From Spongiactinospora sp. TRM90649 (GTDB lineage: Bacteria; Actinomycetota; Actinomycetes; Streptosporangiales; Streptosporangiaceae), in assembly GCF_029382225.1 (NCBI RefSeq), contig NZ_JARLTC010000020.1:62001-126000 (forward strand): a DNA stretch of 64,000 nucleotides, given 5' to 3'. A model generated the notes under the pieces. That model ran no database searches, was not told the DNA's origin, and was given only the letters and a program-made list of their open reading frames with translations. The position numbers and the translations under genes are program-made. This document shows positions 1 through 7,847 of this stretch, piece by piece. The stretch's first letter is position 1. Each line of letters begins with the position of its first letter.

Positions 1-830
1 AGCCACGCCGTCGTCGCGGGCGCGAGCCCCCACAGCCGCAGGGCGGCGATCAGCAGGCAGAAGGCGAAGCAGGCCGCCCCCAGCAGCGACATCCTGGCCA
101 TGCCGCGCAGGTAGACGCGGTACTTACGGGCCGAGCCCCGGGGACGCGCGGCGTCCAGGTCGGGGCGGGCGCGCAGGAGCACCAGGGTCAGGGCGGGCAG
201 CAGCAGGGTGATCGCGGCCTGGAGGAGCACCGGCTCGAAGGCGGTGAGCGGGGTGGTTGGGACGGTCCGGCCGTCCTCGACGCCAAGGCCGGACAGGGCC
301 GGGAGCGCAGGGGGCAGCGCGTCGTACCGGTACCAGCCCAGGGCGGCGGTGGTCAGGGTGATCGCGACCGCGGGCAGCAGCCATGGCCAGGGCAGGCGGA
401 CGGGGTCGGTCCGGAAGGTGGTGTCCACCGTGACGCCCTGACGGCGGCCCTCGTGCCAGCCGCCGGAGCGCTTGGCCGCGCGCAGCGTGCGGTGCGCGCG
501 GTAGTAGAGCAGCGCGCAGGAAACGCCGAACACCGCCTCGACGGCGATGAGCCGGCCGCTGCCGGTGGTGACGGCGGCGGCCAGGACGGCCGACAGGATC
601 GCTGCGACCCCTCCGGCCAGCAGGACCAGTCTGGCGTAGGCGCGGCGCTGGGCGACCACGGCGGGATCGGCCACCCTGTCGTACGGCACGCGCACCCCGA
701 ACGGCAGCGTCGGCCGGGCCAGCGCGGGAGTGATCAGCGCCACGCACGCGATCACCGCCACCGACGCCATCCCCGAGAGGAACGCGCTCATCGCCCCGCC
801 GTTGGAGGGTGTCCGGCCCAGGCCGCCCAT
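1..830 (-). CDS. DUF1648-like multi-pass membrane protein (3' end outside window)
   Basis: Partial gene; its C-terminus lies beyond base 1. The minus strand reads through without a stop from an ATG at 830 (an alternative in-frame ATG is at 791). The protein has hydrophobic segments, the motifs LPFGVRVP and TTFRTDPVRLPWPW, and a stretch WYRYDALPPALPAL that resembles the DUF1648 signature. The tail RARPDLDAARPRGSARKYR also fits actinobacterial DUF1648/DUF5808-type proteins as I remember them. It lies 137 bases downstream of the GntR regulator on the same strand, a usual pairing in which the membrane protein is co-expressed with a YtrA-like regulator. No good Shine-Dalgarno decides between the two starts. 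Function is unknown; a role in envelope stress or transport with the divergent ABC operon is inference. Confidence 0.7.
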   Translation of the reverse strand, partial: MGGLGRTPSNGGAMSAFLSGMASVAVIACVALITPALARPTLPFGVRVPYDRVADPAVVAQRRAYARLVLLAGGVAAILSAVLAAAVTTGSGRLIAVEAVFGVSCALLYYRAHRTLRAAKRSGGWHEGRRQGVTVDTTFRTDPVRLPWPWLLPAVAITLTTAALGWYRYDALPPALPALSGLGVEDGRTVPTTPLTAFEPVLLQAAITLLLPALTLVLLRARPDLDAARPRGSARKYRVYLRGMARMSLLGAACFAFCLLIAALRLWGLAPATTAW

Positions 831-967
831 GGGCAGATCGCTGTCACCGGTCTGTCACCTCCGAGGTGGGTGTTGCAGTCGGTCCGTAACGAACGCACCT
901 CGCGGACGCGGGTGGTCGGGTCGTCGTCATCAGGCTTTCATGAGCCCTGCTCAGGTCGGGTGCCGGG

Positions 968-1387
968 TCATGTGGTGACCTTCGCCCTCGCGACCGCCAC
1001 CGCCGTCGCCTGGAACCCGGACAGCATCGTCGAGCACCGGCGCATGATCTCGGCGTGGTCGAGCCCGTGCACGGCGGCCTCGGCGAGCAGCACCCGCATC
1101 CGTTCCTCCCACCCCTCCCCGAAGCCCGGTTCCGGCGGCCCCGACGCGGGATCGCGCCGGACGACCGCGCCGCTCTTGCGGTTGACGCGGATGACGCCTT
1201 CCTGTTTGAGCAGGTCGTACGCCTTGTTGACGGTGTGGAAGTTGATCCCGAAGTCGGCGGCGAGCTGCCGCGTGGACGGCAGCGGGTCGCCCTCCGCCGT
1301 CTCGCCACGGGCGATCGCCTCCACGATCCGGTCCCTGATCTGCTGGTAGATCGGGACGTCGCTGTCGACGTCGATGGTCAGGTTCAC
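968..1387 (-). CDS. GntR-family (YtrA subfamily) transcriptional regulator
   Basis: 139 aa from a GTG start. The N-terminal winged helix carries the GntR signature: PIYQQIRDRIVEAIARG, then LPSTRQLAADFGINFHTVNKAY and LKQEGVIRVNRKSGAVV. The short all-helical C-terminus (about residues 75-139), with no FadR- or UTRA-type ligand domain, is typical of YtrA-like repressors that control neighbouring ABC exporters. It is divergent from the ABC operon starting at 1452, with 64 bases between, so mutual control of both directions is likely. A much longer reading frame continues upstream of GTG 1387, but it is antisense to the ABC genes and is not used. Confidence 0.88.
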   Translation of the reverse strand: MNLTIDVDSDVPIYQQIRDRIVEAIARGETAEGDPLPSTRQLAADFGINFHTVNKAYDLLKQEGVIRVNRKSGAVVRRDPASGPPEPGFGEGWEERMRVLLAEAAVHGLDHAEIMRRCSTMLSGFQATAVAVARAKVTT

Positions 1388-1451
1388 ATTCGCAGCATAT
1401 CTGATATACAACTTATAGAACAGATACATCTGATCACTCGGGGAGGACACG
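1388..1451. promoter_or_regulatory. Divergent promoter/operator between gntR and ABC operon
   Basis: This short AT-rich gap in a GC-rich region contains an inverted repeat TATCTG (1398-1403) and CAGATA (1421-1426). The direct repeat ATCTGAT occurs around 1399 and 1428. TATAGA- and TATAAG-like hexamers could serve as -10 elements in either direction. GGGAGGA at 1440-1446 is the ribosome binding site for the ATG at 1452. Binding by the adjacent GntR protein is inferred from position. Confidence 0.6.
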
Positions 1452-1832
1452 ATGATCCACGCGGAGGTAAGAGACGGGACGCTCGTGGTGTCGCATGAGC
1501 CGTGGACGCGGCTGTTCGTCCGCAGGTCGCGCACGGTGGTGCCGCTCGCGGCGATCCGCGAGGTCCGGCCGGAGCGCGCGCCGCTGGGCGTGGCGCGCGG
1601 GCCGCGCAGCGGCCTGGTCGTCAGCGGGTTCCTCAAGGTCGGCTTCTGGGCCGGCCTGGACGGCGTGCGCCGCCTGGTCGCCGCCGACCGCACCCCCGGC
1701 CTGCGGATCGTCCTGTCGCACCGGATCGACGGCGTGGACGAGCTGGTCCTCAGCCTGGACGAAGCCGACCGGCTCCAGACGCGGCTCCCCGGGGCCGCCT
1801 CCGGCGCGACCTCCAGGAGTCCGGGCGCATGA
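1452..1832 (+). CDS. Hypothetical protein, first gene of ABC operon
   Basis: 126 aa with a strong ribosome binding site GGGAGGA eight bases before the ATG. The sequence alternates short beta-like stretches (EVRDGTLVVSHE, RTVVPLAAIREVRPE, GLRIVLSHRIDGVDELVLSL) with no membrane helix. This resembles a small PH-like or beta-sandwich domain, though I cannot assign a family. Its stop overlaps the ATG of the ATPase gene (ATGA), so the three genes are translationally coupled. Its job is probably accessory to the exporter. Confidence 0.7.
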   Translation: MIHAEVRDGTLVVSHEPWTRLFVRRSRTVVPLAAIREVRPERAPLGVARGPRSGLVVSGFLKVGFWAGLDGVRRLVAADRTPGLRIVLSHRIDGVDELVLSLDEADRLQTRLPGAASGATSRSPGA

Positions 1833-2734
1833 TCGAGGTACGCGGCCTGACCAAGGTCTTCGGCACGGTGACCGCCGTCGCCGACCTCGCCTTCGAGGCG
1901 GCCGAGGGACGCGTGACCGCGTTCCTCGGCCCGAACGGAGCAGGAAAGACGACCACCATGCGAATGCTGCTCGGCCTGGTCCGCCCGAGCGCGGGCGTCG
2001 CCACCATCGGCGGGCGGCGTTACGCGGAGCTGTCCAGGCCGTCCTCCGAGGTCGGCGCCGTCCTGGACACCGCGGGGTTCCACCCGGCCCACACCGCCCG
2101 CGACCACCTGCGCGTCTACGCCCGCATGGGCGGCCACTCCCGCGCGAGGGTCGCCGAGGTGATGGACCTGACCGGGGTCGCCGCGTTCGCCGGGCGCCGG
2201 ACCCGCGCGCTGTCCACGGGGATGGGCCGCCGCCTGGCCCTGGCGACGGCGCTGCTGGGGGATCCGGCCGTGCTGGTGCTGGACGAACCGGGCAACGGCC
2301 TGGACCCGGAGGGCATCGCCTGGCTGCGCGGCCTGCTGCGCGGGTTCGCCGCGCAGGGCCGCACGGTGCTGGTCTCCAGCCACGTGCTCAGCGAGGTGGA
2401 GCAGGTGGCCGACCACGCGGTGGTCGTCCGGGACGGCCGGCTGGTCGCCTCGGGTCCGGTGCACGGCATGTACGGCAGGCCCGCCGTCCACGTGCGCTCC
2501 CCGCAGGCCGCCCGGCTGCGGGCGGTCCTGGCCGATGCCGACACCGAAACCGACACCGAGGAAGCGGGGAGCGACCGGCTTCGCGTCGTGGGGCTGACCC
2601 CCGCCGCGATCGCCGACCTCGCCGCCGCCCACGGCGTGCCGCTGCACGAGATCACCCCGGAGCGCCCCACGCTCGAACGCGCCTTCCTCGACCTGACCTC
2701 GACCGGGACCGGCGGCCAGGGAGGCGGCGCATGA
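1829..2734 (+). CDS. ABC transporter ATP-binding protein
   Basis: 301 aa cytoplasmic ATPase of the CcmA/YhcG type. Walker A is GPNGAGKTT near residue 32, the signature region is ALSTGMGRRLALA, and Walker B with D-loop is VLVLDEPGNGLDPEG. A histidine switch lies in LVSSHVLSEVEQ. The D-loop has Gly where most relatives have Thr (DEPTNGLD), a small oddity. A C-terminal extension of about 80 residues follows the ATPase core, as in bacteriocin or drug export ATPases. It overlaps both neighbours by ATGA and pairs with the permease at 2731. Confidence 0.93.
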   Translation: MIEVRGLTKVFGTVTAVADLAFEAAEGRVTAFLGPNGAGKTTTMRMLLGLVRPSAGVATIGGRRYAELSRPSSEVGAVLDTAGFHPAHTARDHLRVYARMGGHSRARVAEVMDLTGVAAFAGRRTRALSTGMGRRLALATALLGDPAVLVLDEPGNGLDPEGIAWLRGLLRGFAAQGRTVLVSSHVLSEVEQVADHAVVVRDGRLVASGPVHGMYGRPAVHVRSPQAARLRAVLADADTETDTEEAGSDRLRVVGLTPAAIADLAAAHGVPLHEITPERPTLERAFLDLTSTGTGGQGGGA

Positions 2735-3528
2735 TCCGCCTGATCGGCGCGGAGTGGTACCGGCTGACGGCCTCCCGCCTGCCCCTGTGGGGAGCGGTCG
2801 CGGCGGCGGTGTGCGGCGCGTTCACGGGGCTGCTCGCCCTCATCGGCCCGGAGAACTTCCAGCCCCCGCTGCCCGGCCTTGCCACGGAGGTCGGCACCCG
2901 CGCGCTGCTCGGGCTGCTGGGCATCCTGGCGTTCGTCCCGGCGCTGATCGCGACCGGCGCGGTGGCGGGGGAGTACCAGCACCGGACGATCACCACCACC
3001 GTCCTGTTCGCCCCCAGCCGGTGGAGGGTGCTGGCCGCGAAGCTGGTCGTGCACGGGGTCGCGGGGCTCGGCTACGGGTTGCTCACCACGGCCGTGGCGG
3101 GGGCCGCGCTGCTCGGGACGGCGGCGCTGAAGGGCGTCGCGCTCGGCCTGCCCGCGACCGCCGTCCTGGGGCTGCTGGCCAGGATCGCGCTGACCATGGC
3201 CGTCTACACGCTGCTGGGCGTGGCCACGGGGGCGCTGCTGCGCAACCGGGTGGCGGCGCTGGCCGCACTCGGCGGCTACTTCTACCTGGCCGAGACCGCG
3301 CTGCTGCTGATCCCGGGCACGGGGGCGCTCTACCCGTACCTGCCAGGCGGGGCCACGGCGTCCCTGACCGGGTTCACCTACCTGGCCGACGCCGTGGCCG
3401 CCCAGACCGGAGCCGCGACCGCCGGGCCGCTGCCCGCTCCGCTCGGAGCCGCCGTGCTGCTGGGTTACGCGCTCGTGGCGGCGGTCGCCGCCGTCGCCGT
3501 ACCGCTGCGCGGTGACATCACCCGCTGA
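2731..3528 (+). CDS. ABC transporter permease (ABC-2 type)
   Basis: 265 aa integral membrane protein with about six hydrophobic helices and no solute-binding domain. The segment ATGAVAGEYQHRTITTTVLFAPSR carries the conserved E-x-x-x-x-T region of ABC-2 permeases in the first cytoplasmic loop. Start ATG 2731 overlaps the ATPase stop. The substrate is unknown; a YtrA regulator suggests export of cell-wall-active or peptide antibiotics. The last 11 bases overlap the 3' end of the convergent MFS gene. Confidence 0.88.
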   Translation: MIRLIGAEWYRLTASRLPLWGAVAAAVCGAFTGLLALIGPENFQPPLPGLATEVGTRALLGLLGILAFVPALIATGAVAGEYQHRTITTTVLFAPSRWRVLAAKLVVHGVAGLGYGLLTTAVAGAALLGTAALKGVALGLPATAVLGLLARIALTMAVYTLLGVATGALLRNRVAALAALGGYFYLAETALLLIPGTGALYPYLPGGATASLTGFTYLADAVAAQTGAATAGPLPAPLGAAVLLGYALVAAVAAVAVPLRGDITR

Positions 3529-4777
3529 CCTGGATCAGCGGGGCGCGGGTGGCCTCGGGGGACAGCCGGCTTTCGCTCCACAGGACCCCGGCCGCGCCGA
3601 TGACCAGCAGGACGGCGAAGCCGGTCCACAGCGCCACGCCGCCCGCGTCGATCAGGAGGCCGATCAGGCCGGGGCCCGCGGCGGCGGAGACCGTCCAGGT
3701 GAGCTGGTAGACGGCGTTGTAGCGGCCGATCGCGTGCGGAGGCGCGCTCGCGGCGACCAGCGCGCCTGCGGCGGGCCCGCTGATCAGCTCGGCGGCGGTG
3801 ACGGCGAGCACGGAGGACAGGGCGAGCGCGACCGTGACGGCCCCGGCCGCGCCGGGCGCGGCCACCAGCAGCGTGACGGAGAGCAGGAAGAGCGCGGCGG
3901 CGGCCACCAGCAGGCGCGTACGGCGAAGCCGCCGCACCGCGTGGGTGACGTACTGCTGCGCGGCGAACACGACCACGCAGTTGATCGCGAAGGCGGCGCT
4001 GGGCAGCCAGCCGGGCAGCCCGGCGGCGTTCACCAGGTAGGCGGGCAGGGCGACCGTGGGCAGCATCCACCCGAAGGACAGCGCGGTGAACGCCAGGCAG
4101 AAACCGGCGAAGCCCCGATCGCGCAACACCGCCCGCCAGGTAGCGGCAGGCCGGCCGGACGTGGTGTCTTCCGGTGCGGCCGGGGCCCGCTCGGTGGGTG
4201 CCGTGCGGTGGGTGCCGATGAGGGCGGCGGCGAACAGGGAGGTGATCACGTTGATCAGCAGCAGCAGGCGTCCGGCCTGCGGGTCGAGGACCAGGGCGAT
4301 CGAGGCGAACAGCGCGCCCAGGCCGATGCCGCCGTTCTTCAGCATGGCGACCAGCGCGTACCAGGCGTCGAGCCGGTCGCGTCCGGCCACCCTGGCGACG
4401 TAGACGGGCCAGGACGCCCAGTACAACCGGTCCGCCAGCATGATCAGGAACGCGGTGAGCAGCACCGCCGGGAACGTGTCGGCGATCAGGAACAGCGAGT
4501 ATCCGGCCGCCACGATGACGTTGCCGCCCGCGAGCGGCCATCGGGAGCCGAACCGGTCGGCCAGCATGCCGCCGACCGGTCCGAACGGCAGGGCCAGCAG
4601 GGTGCCCGCGGTGACCGCCAGGCCCACCGTGCCCGCCGACAGGTCCGTCTGCCGAAGCAGGTAGAGGAACGAGAGCGGGTAGAAGGCCCCGACGCCGAAC
4701 GCGTCGATGGCGGCGGCCACGAGCACCTTGCGATGGCCCTTGACGGACGGGAACGCGGATCCCGATAAGCGCCGCAT
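3518..4777 (-). CDS. MFS transporter (drug-exporter type)
   Basis: 419 aa with about twelve hydrophobic segments. The loop between helices 2 and 3 contains GGMLADRFGSRWPLA, the conserved MFS motif A (G-x-L-a-D-r-x-G-r-k). The family exports small molecules by proton antiport; the substrate cannot be read from the sequence. The ATG follows an AGGTAA-like Shine-Dalgarno. An inverted repeat CCGTGGT/ACCACGG upstream (about 4791-4824) may be an operator. It is convergent with, and overlaps by 11 bases, the ABC permease gene. Confidence 0.9.
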   Translation of the reverse strand: MRRLSGSAFPSVKGHRKVLVAAAIDAFGVGAFYPLSFLYLLRQTDLSAGTVGLAVTAGTLLALPFGPVGGMLADRFGSRWPLAGGNVIVAAGYSLFLIADTFPAVLLTAFLIMLADRLYWASWPVYVARVAGRDRLDAWYALVAMLKNGGIGLGALFASIALVLDPQAGRLLLLINVITSLFAAALIGTHRTAPTERAPAAPEDTTSGRPAATWRAVLRDRGFAGFCLAFTALSFGWMLPTVALPAYLVNAAGLPGWLPSAAFAINCVVVFAAQQYVTHAVRRLRRTRLLVAAAALFLLSVTLLVAAPGAAGAVTVALALSSVLAVTAAELISGPAAGALVAASAPPHAIGRYNAVYQLTWTVSAAAGPGLIGLLIDAGGVALWTGFAVLLVIGAAGVLWSESRLSPEATRAPLIQVSG

Positions 4778-4867
4778 GTTTACCTCCGTGGTCGCGCCGA
4801 TGAATGATCAGCACAACCACGGACGCCCGCCGTTTTGTTTCGGTCTACTCCTTTTGTTGCCTCCGGA

Positions 4868-5521
4868 TCACGGCTCCGAGTGCAGGACCTCGTGTTCCCA
4901 GCGCTCGCGCGGCTGCTCGTGCAGTCGCCAGTAGTGCTCGGCGATGTCGTCGGGGTCGAAGTAGGTGCCGGGCGCGACCGGGCCGTCCACGGTGACGCTC
5001 GCCGCGTGGAAGCCCTCGTCGCCGTATCGCTGGTGGAGGAGCGTCACCAGGGTGCGGACCCCGGCCTTGCCGAGCGACAGGCTCACATACTCCGGCTTCG
5101 GCACGGGCATGCCGCCGGTGATGAGGAACGAGCCGCCGCCGCGCGCGGCCATCGCGGGGGCGAGGTGGGCGGCTGCGGTGAGTGCGCCGACCACGTTGAC
5201 CGCCCACGCGTCGAGGTGGCCGCGCGCCGACAGCTCGCCCGGCCCGTCGGCGCGTACGGCGGCGGCGTTGTAGACGGCGACGTCGGGCGTGCCGAGTTCG
5301 GCCGACGCCTTGTCGATGGCGGCCCGCAACGCGTCCTCGTCGGTGCTGTCGGCCGTCAACCGGACGACCTTGACCCCGGTGGGGGCCACGGCCTGGGCCG
5401 CGGCGGCCACCGTGTCCGCGCTGCGGGCGATGAGGGCGACGGGCATGCCCTGCGCGGCGAAGCGCCGCGCCACGGCCTGGCCGATGCCAGGTCCGACCCC
5501 GATGATCAATGCTCCGGCCAT
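4868..5521 (-). CDS. SDR-family oxidoreductase with atypical active site
   Basis: 217 aa Rossmann-fold protein. The nucleotide-binding motif is IIGVGPGIGQAVARR near the N-terminus, a GxGPGIG form instead of TGxxxGIG. The usual NAG is replaced by YNAAAV, and the catalytic-region serine lies in GGSFLITGG. The usual YxxxK is not intact: in PEYVSLSLGKAG the residue four before Lys is Leu, and Tyr sits seven before Lys. It may be a reductase with a shifted Tyr or a non-catalytic binder. The gene stands alone, 90 bases downstream of the MFS gene's start codon on the same strand. Confidence 0.85.
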   Translation of the reverse strand: MAGALIIGVGPGIGQAVARRFAAQGMPVALIARSADTVAAAAQAVAPTGVKVVRLTADSTDEDALRAAIDKASAELGTPDVAVYNAAAVRADGPGELSARGHLDAWAVNVVGALTAAAHLAPAMAARGGGSFLITGGMPVPKPEYVSLSLGKAGVRTLVTLLHQRYGDEGFHAASVTVDGPVAPGTYFDPDDIAEHYWRLHEQPRERWEHEVLHSEP

Positions 5522-5691
5522 CGTAAGTTCCCCCCCGAATCCCTGTTAGGGCAGTAAGTGGATCACCAAGCACCGTGTCCCTGTGCCGTCATCATGCTAA
5601 ATTCATGTAAATCCAGTAGGAAATATTGCTTTTAAGATCGCGCGTGCCTATCGTGAGGATCGCCGCCGCAACCGACTTCCGGAGGACCCTC

Positions 5692-6909
5692 ATGTCGTTG
5701 TTATCGGTACTCACGGCCGCGCTGGTCGCCGTCCCGGCGGTGGCACCGCCCGCCGCTCCGCCGCTCGCCCTCCCGCAGCGGCAGGGCGTGGACACGGTCG
5801 CCGAGTGGTACGACACGACCGTCGCCACCATCGCCGCCGCGCCCGCCGCCACGCAGGTCACCAACAGCCGCACCTGGGCGATCAGCTGGCTGGCGGCGGC
5901 CAGGGCGCTGCGCCGGCGCCCGGCGCCGCCCGCGTTCCGGGACGCCGCGCTGGCCTCGGCCGTCCACCGGTCCCTCGTCGCGCTGGTCCCGGCGCGGAAG
6001 ACCGAGCTGGACGCCGCGCTGGCGACCGCGCTCGCCCGCATCCCCGAGGGCGCGTCCAAGCGGCGGGGGATCGCGGCGGGAGTCCGTGAGGCCGACGCAC
6101 TGCTCAGGGAGCGCGAGGGCGACGGCCTGGACCCGGCGTCGGTGAACCGCGCCTACACGCCGCAGCCCGCCGCGCCCGGCGTCTGGCAGCCCACGCCGCC
6201 CACCTTCAGCCCTGGAGCCCAGGCGGGGACGCGTCTCGCCAGGCCGTTCCTGCTGAGCAGGGCCGACCAGTACCGCCCCGCCCCGCCTCCGGCGCTGGAC
6301 TCCGAGCGGTACCGCAAGGACCTTGAGGAGGTCCGCGTCTACGGCGCGCTGAACAGCACCGCGCGCACCCAGGCGCAGACCGACACCGCGCAGTTCTGGT
6401 ACGGCTCCTCGCTCACCCTGTACGACGGCGTGCTCGGCGCGGCCGTGCGCCAGTCGGCCGACAAGCCGCAGGCGTGGCGCGCCGGACTGGTGGCGATCTT
6501 CCACGTGGCGCTCGTGGACACGCAGATCGCCACGTCCGACGCCAAGTACGCCTACGTCCTGTGGCGTCCCGTGACCGCGCTCCGCGTCACCGACCCGGAG
6601 TGGACGCCGCTGCACAACACGCCGGCCCACCCCGACTACCCGAGCGGCCACAACACCTACTCGGGGGCGGCGGAGAAGGTGCTCACCGCCCTGGTCGGGT
6701 ACCGCGCCAAGCGCCCGTACACCATCACCAGCCCTACCCAGCCGGGCGCGACCAGGACCTACACCGACTGGAAGAAGCCCACCGAGGAGAACGTGAACGC
6801 GCGCGTGTGGTCGGGCATCCACACCCGCTCGGCCGACGAGACCGGCGTACGCCTGGGCGGCGACGTCGCCGCGCACGCCCTGCGGGACGCGGTGCGACTG
6901 TTCCGCTGA
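5692..6909 (+). CDS. Secreted vanadium-dependent haloperoxidase-like protein (PAP2 superfamily)
   Basis: 405 aa. ATG 5692 is chosen because GGAGGA lies seven to ten bases before it; an in-frame upstream start at 5626 has no such site. An Ala/Val-rich signal peptide covers about residues 1-25. The C-terminal half holds the vanadate/phosphate site in order: KYAYVLWRP (K-x6-RP), PSGHNTYSGA and ARVWSGIHTRSAD (R-x5-H then acidic). These match vanadium haloperoxidases and their phosphatase relatives. It acts outside the membrane. Whether it halogenates or only hydrolyses phosphate cannot be told from sequence. Confidence 0.87.
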   Translation: MSLLSVLTAALVAVPAVAPPAAPPLALPQRQGVDTVAEWYDTTVATIAAAPAATQVTNSRTWAISWLAAARALRRRPAPPAFRDAALASAVHRSLVALVPARKTELDAALATALARIPEGASKRRGIAAGVREADALLREREGDGLDPASVNRAYTPQPAAPGVWQPTPPTFSPGAQAGTRLARPFLLSRADQYRPAPPPALDSERYRKDLEEVRVYGALNSTARTQAQTDTAQFWYGSSLTLYDGVLGAAVRQSADKPQAWRAGLVAIFHVALVDTQIATSDAKYAYVLWRPVTALRVTDPEWTPLHNTPAHPDYPSGHNTYSGAAEKVLTALVGYRAKRPYTITSPTQPGATRTYTDWKKPTEENVNARVWSGIHTRSADETGVRLGGDVAAHALRDAVRLFR

Positions 6910-7100
6910 TCCGGGGGAACGGGAACTCCGATGGTCCTGACGCCGCGTGGGGGGAGGCGTCAGGGCCTTCGCCGTCGCGATGGTGGACGAGCATGGCCGA
7001 CTTCGTCAGCAGGTGGTCGCGCCCGTCGTCATCGACATGCGCGGAAAACATGTCAGACGAGGACCGGACGGGAATGGCGGCCGTCCGGTCCTCGCTGCGT

Positions 7101-7143
7101 AATTCCTTTTTCGTGACCCGTCAGTGGTTCACGAAAAGGAATC
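7101..7143. terminator. Near-perfect inverted repeat, bidirectional terminator
   Basis: AATTCCTTTTTCGTGA is mirrored by TTCACGAAAAGGAATC with one bulged T and a GC-poor loop. It lies between the 3' end of the haloperoxidase gene and the stop of the minus-strand small secreted protein (7146), where both transcripts should end. T-runs flank the stem. Confidence 0.65.
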
Positions 7144-7145
7144 GT

Positions 7146-7490
7146 TTACCAGTGTGTCGGCGAACCGCCGAGCACTTCGAAGTTCTTGCGGATGTGGAGG
7201 CAGCCTCTGGCGTGCCGCCACCGCACGTTGCCCGTGACATGGTTGATCTTGACCGTGCTCCGGTTGGTCCACCGCTTGTGGCCCCAGTTGCCGCCGCAAC
7301 CGCCACCGCCGCAGCTGCCACCGCCACAGCGGTTGCCGCAGCCATGGCCGCCACCGCACCCGCCGAGGGCGACGACGGAGACTCCGGCGTTCGCTGAGGT
7401 GGTGGTAGTCGCGGCACCCAGGCCGACGACCCCACCCGTCAGCGCGGTGCTGATCGCGAGGGTTGCGGCGATTTTCTTGACCTTGGGCAT
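7146..7490 (-). CDS. Small secreted Cys/Gly-rich protein
   Basis: 114 aa from ATG 7490, chosen because AAGGGGG lies eight bases upstream; a longer in-frame start at 7634 lacks coding character. A clear Sec signal (MPKVKKIAATLAISTALTGG..., cleavage near TSANA-G) leaves a basic mature chain of about 79 residues. Its first part is almost only Gly and Cys (GGCGGGHGCGNRC, then GGGSCGGGGCGGNWG). Six Cys in all allow up to three disulphides. The second half is basic (HKRWTNRSTVKINHV, VRWRHARGCLHIRK). I recognise no family. It could be an envelope structural peptide, an antimicrobial peptide or a metal binder. Confidence 0.75.
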   Translation of the reverse strand: MPKVKKIAATLAISTALTGGVVGLGAATTTTSANAGVSVVALGGCGGGHGCGNRCGGGSCGGGGCGGNWGHKRWTNRSTVKINHVTGNVRWRHARGCLHIRKNFEVLGGSPTHW

Positions 7491-7847
7491 TGCGTATCCC
7501 CCTTGGAAGGCATGATGGTCCGCTGAGACATTCGATCCGGATGAGTCGGTAAATGTCTGGGATGACACCACATTGTGGGTGATCCTGGTTGTCTGATTTC
7601 CGGGGATGTTGAGGGGCAAACAGCAATCTCCCACCTTTACTAACTAATAATCTCTGTATTGCTGGCATTAAACTATTATCGCTTGATTAGGTAACATATG
7701 TCGTGAATGTCTGATTAGCTGGCATCCGTCCAGGGGCCCCAGGCATCCCCCCGGCCATCCGGGGCAGGGGATTGCGCAGCGGGACACCGTGGCTATCGTC
7801 GAAGGAGACGGAGGTCATGCGGGGGCACAGGAGAAGAAGGGGGCGCG
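7491..7847. other. AT-rich intergenic region with divergent promoters
   Basis: 357 bases between the small secreted protein (minus) and the hydrolase (plus). Bases about 7640-7720 are unusually AT-rich for this genome, and GCTGGCAT occurs twice (about 7659 and 7719), so promoters in both directions are likely here. I see no protein-coding or RNA gene. Confidence 0.5.

Noticed and set aside
968-2647. A 559-codon minus-strand frame covering gntR and the ABC genes
   Set aside because: Only its last ~139 codons (from GTG 1387) have GntR homology; the rest is antisense to the ABC ATPase.
3518-4777. MFS transporter as the missing siderophore exporter (PvsC)
   Set aside because: It is 23 kb from the operon, lacks an iron box and resembles general drug exporters.
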